A stretch of DNA of 64,000 nt from Thermobispora bispora DSM 43833 (lineage in GTDB: Bacteria; Actinomycetota; Actinomycetes; Streptosporangiales; Streptosporangiaceae), in the NCBI RefSeq assembly GCF_000092645.1, contig NC_014165.1, positions 806,001-870,000 of the forward strand, in the 5' to 3' direction. A program made the position numbers and the translations under genes. Under the pieces are notes generated by a model. It was not told where the DNA came from. It did no database searches and was given only the letters and a program-made list of their open reading frames with translations. Shown here piece by piece: positions 62,593 through 64,000 of the stretch. The number at the start of each line of letters is the position of its first letter. Position 1 is the stretch's first letter.

Positions 62593-63297
62593 GTGACCCG
62601 ACCCGACGAGGCGGTCGCAGCGTCCGACCGTGGCGAGCCCATCCGCGTGCTCATCGTCGACGATCACGCGCTGATTCGCCGCAGCCTCGAACTCGCCCTG
62701 ACCGCGGAACCGGACATCGAGGTGGTGGGGGAGGCCAATGACGGCCTGGAGGCGGTCGAGTTGGCCTCCCGGCTCATGCCGGACGTGGTCCTCATGGACG
62801 TCCGAATGCCGCGGCAGGACGGGATCGAGGCGACCAGGGCCATCAAGGAGGCCGTGCCGAGCGCCCGCATCATCATGCTCACGGTGAGCGACGAGGAGGA
62901 GGACCTCTTCGAGGCGATCAAGGCAGGGGCGACCGGTTACCTGCTGAAGGACGTTCAGATCGACGAGGTTCCCGACGCGGTCCGCGGTGTGTACGAGGGG
63001 CAGTCGCTCATCAACCCGGCCATGGCGGCCAAGCTGATCAGCGAGTTCCAGACCCTGAGCCGCCGGGAGGCGGAGCGGCCCCCCCAGGTGCCGGCTCCCC
63101 GGCTGACCGAGCGGGAGATGGAGGTGCTCCGGCTCGTGGCGAAGGGAATGCACAACCGCGAGATCGCCAAAGCGCTGTTCATCTCCGAGAACACCGTCAA
63201 GAACCACGTCCGCAACATCCTGGACAAGCTGCAGCTCCACTCGCGCATGGAGGCGGTCGTGTACGCGGTGCGCGAGCGGCTGCTGGAGATCACCTAG
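62593..63297 (+). CDS. NarL/LuxR-family response regulator (orphan)
   Basis: 234 residues, GTG after AAGGAGGTTCC. Receiver with VLIVDDHALIRRSLE, phosphoacceptor Asp69 (VVLMDVRMPRQDG) and GATGYLLKDV; C-terminal LuxR-type HTH LTEREMEVLRLVAKGMHNRE and FISENTVKNHVRNILDKLQL. No histidine kinase gene is adjacent; the nearest, mtrB, pairs with MtrA. This gene sits after hpf in streptomycetes too, upstream of secA, as far as I recall. Its partner kinase is unknown. Confidence 0.92.
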   Translation: MTRPDEAVAASDRGEPIRVLIVDDHALIRRSLELALTAEPDIEVVGEANDGLEAVELASRLMPDVVLMDVRMPRQDGIEATRAIKEAVPSARIIMLTVSDEEEDLFEAIKAGATGYLLKDVQIDEVPDAVRGVYEGQSLINPAMAAKLISEFQTLSRREAERPPQVPAPRLTEREMEVLRLVAKGMHNREIAKALFISENTVKNHVRNILDKLQLHSRMEAVVYAVRERLLEIT

Positions 63298-63658
63298 CGC
63301 GGACGCGGGTGTCCCGGCCACCCGGGCGACGACGGGCGGCGCGATGCTCGCCCGGACGGCGGGAGGGGGCCGCCGGTCGTGCCGGACCGTGCGCACGCCG
63401 GCGGCGCGGCATGCCGGGCAACGGCTCCTCGGTGTCCTCGTGTCGGGTCGATGCGCTCCGGGACGGCCGCGGGCGGCCGCGCGGAGGCGGCGGGGCGGAA
63501 CCGCGGGCAGGACAGACGAGGACGCCGCCGCGAGGGCGGCGGCGTCGGGAGACTCGGCACCGGGATGGGCCCGGGGACATCGTTGCGGGCCTGATCAACG
63601 GCCGGATCGGCCGGCGCCCACGGTCCGGGGCCTGACCGGCCGCCCCGGGCGGGATGCG
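63298..63658. other. Gene-free stretch between convergent genes
   Basis: No credible gene; contains the hairpin terminator at 63521-63546. Confidence 0.4.
63521..63546. terminator. 11-bp perfect hairpin terminator
   Basis: GACGCCGCCGC (63521-63531) pairs exactly with GCGGCGGCGTC (63536-63546) over a GAGG tetraloop, between the convergent response regulator and HGxxPAAW-like genes. Confidence 0.7.
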
Positions 63659-63925
63659 TCAGGACCGGCGCTCGAACGGGGAGTAGTGCTCTTCCACCGG
63701 GACCTGGCGCGGCGCGTCCACGATCACGTCCGAGAAGACGTCGAACACCAGGGCCAGCACCCCGCCGACCGCGCAGATGCCCACTCCGACCCAGACGAGG
63801 GTCCAGTTGGGCCCCATCGTCAGGGCCACGCCACCGAGAAGGAAGCCGATGAGAATGATGGTGATGGCGAGCCAGGATTTGGCACGTCCCGCCGAGTGGC
63901 CGCCGTCAAGTCCGCTCTGAGTCAT
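63659..63925 (-). CDS. Small membrane protein, HGxxPAAW-like
   Basis: 88 residues from an ATG. A short N-terminus containing GGHSAGRAKSW (a loose form of the HGxxPAAW motif) is followed by two helices (LAITIILIGFLLGGVALTMG; LVWVGVGICAVGGVLALVF) and a hydrophilic tail (APRQVPVEEHYSPFERRS). Such proteins are common in actinomycetes and are of unknown function. Confidence 0.8.
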   Translation of the reverse strand: MTQSGLDGGHSAGRAKSWLAITIILIGFLLGGVALTMGPNWTLVWVGVGICAVGGVLALVFDVFSDVIVDAPRQVPVEEHYSPFERRS

Positions 63926-64000
63926 ATCCGTTTTCTACCCGATGGGGATGGTGGTCGCAGCATCGGGGGAACGCCAGCGGCGTCCCCACCGTCTATGAGA

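Overview
This window looks like a chromosomal core segment of a very high-GC actinobacterium, most probably a filamentous actinomycete; Streptosporangiales is my best guess. The evidence is the GC-saturated third codon positions, a WhiB developmental regulator, complete F420 genes (fbiA, fbiB, fbiC), an mtrA-mtrB-lpqB operon, many leaderless GTG starts, and a gene order that matches (from memory) Mycobacterium tuberculosis Rv3241c-Rv3267 in blocks. I see no tRNA, rRNA, CRISPR array, insertion sequence, integrase or origin.

Left part, 1-10046: envelope glycan genes. These are an acyltransferase-3 membrane protein cut by the window edge, an LCP ligase preceded by a tiny overlapping upstream ORF, two divergent multi-membrane GT-C-like proteins, a DPM-synthase-like GT2 and a GT4. 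At 10227-11189 lie a frameshifted HAAS-domain membrane gene and a PadR repressor, followed by cydABDC (11283-16793), which encodes an unusually compact cytochrome bd oxidase and its CydDC transporter. Then come a 5'-truncated PIMT-like methyltransferase, a pair of paralogous flippase-like membrane proteins flanking a SAM methyltransferase, GDP-mannose pyrophosphorylase, a DNA glycosylase and fbiC.

Middle part, 26491-44917: a substrate-binding/VWA protein, fbiB and fbiA (overlapping, minus strand), a proline/glutamine-rich membrane protein, whiB, a giant GT2 membrane protein translationally coupled to a DUF5719 protein, a zincin-like protein divergent from a DUF3499 protein, then phosphomannomutase, a Trm112-like zinc protein and an SIS-type sugar-phosphate isomerase. 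Together with ManC at 21307 and the GT genes, these provide isomerase, mutase, pyrophosphorylase and polyprenol-phosphate transfer for GDP-mannose and its use in the envelope. A CDF transporter, a DUF4429/SHOCT protein, a degraded Ig-like gene and a MerR regulator follow.

Right part, 45073-64000: two tandem S-adenosylhomocysteine hydrolases of different subfamilies, a HelR-type RNA polymerase-recycling ATPase with a 1.1-kb gene-free upstream region, a GPP34/APC permease/GNAT cluster, a membrane protein, then mtrA-mtrB-lpqB, comF, hpf (with a structured leader and a possible leaderless upstream ORF), an orphan NarL-type response regulator and a small HGxxPAAW-like membrane protein.

Most genes are ordinary core genes. 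The items I consider most worth following are the compact cyd oxidase with its symmetric PadR/cyd control region, the tandem SAH hydrolases, the hpf leader, the BldD-like site inside the whiB promoter, and the short overlapping upstream ORFs.
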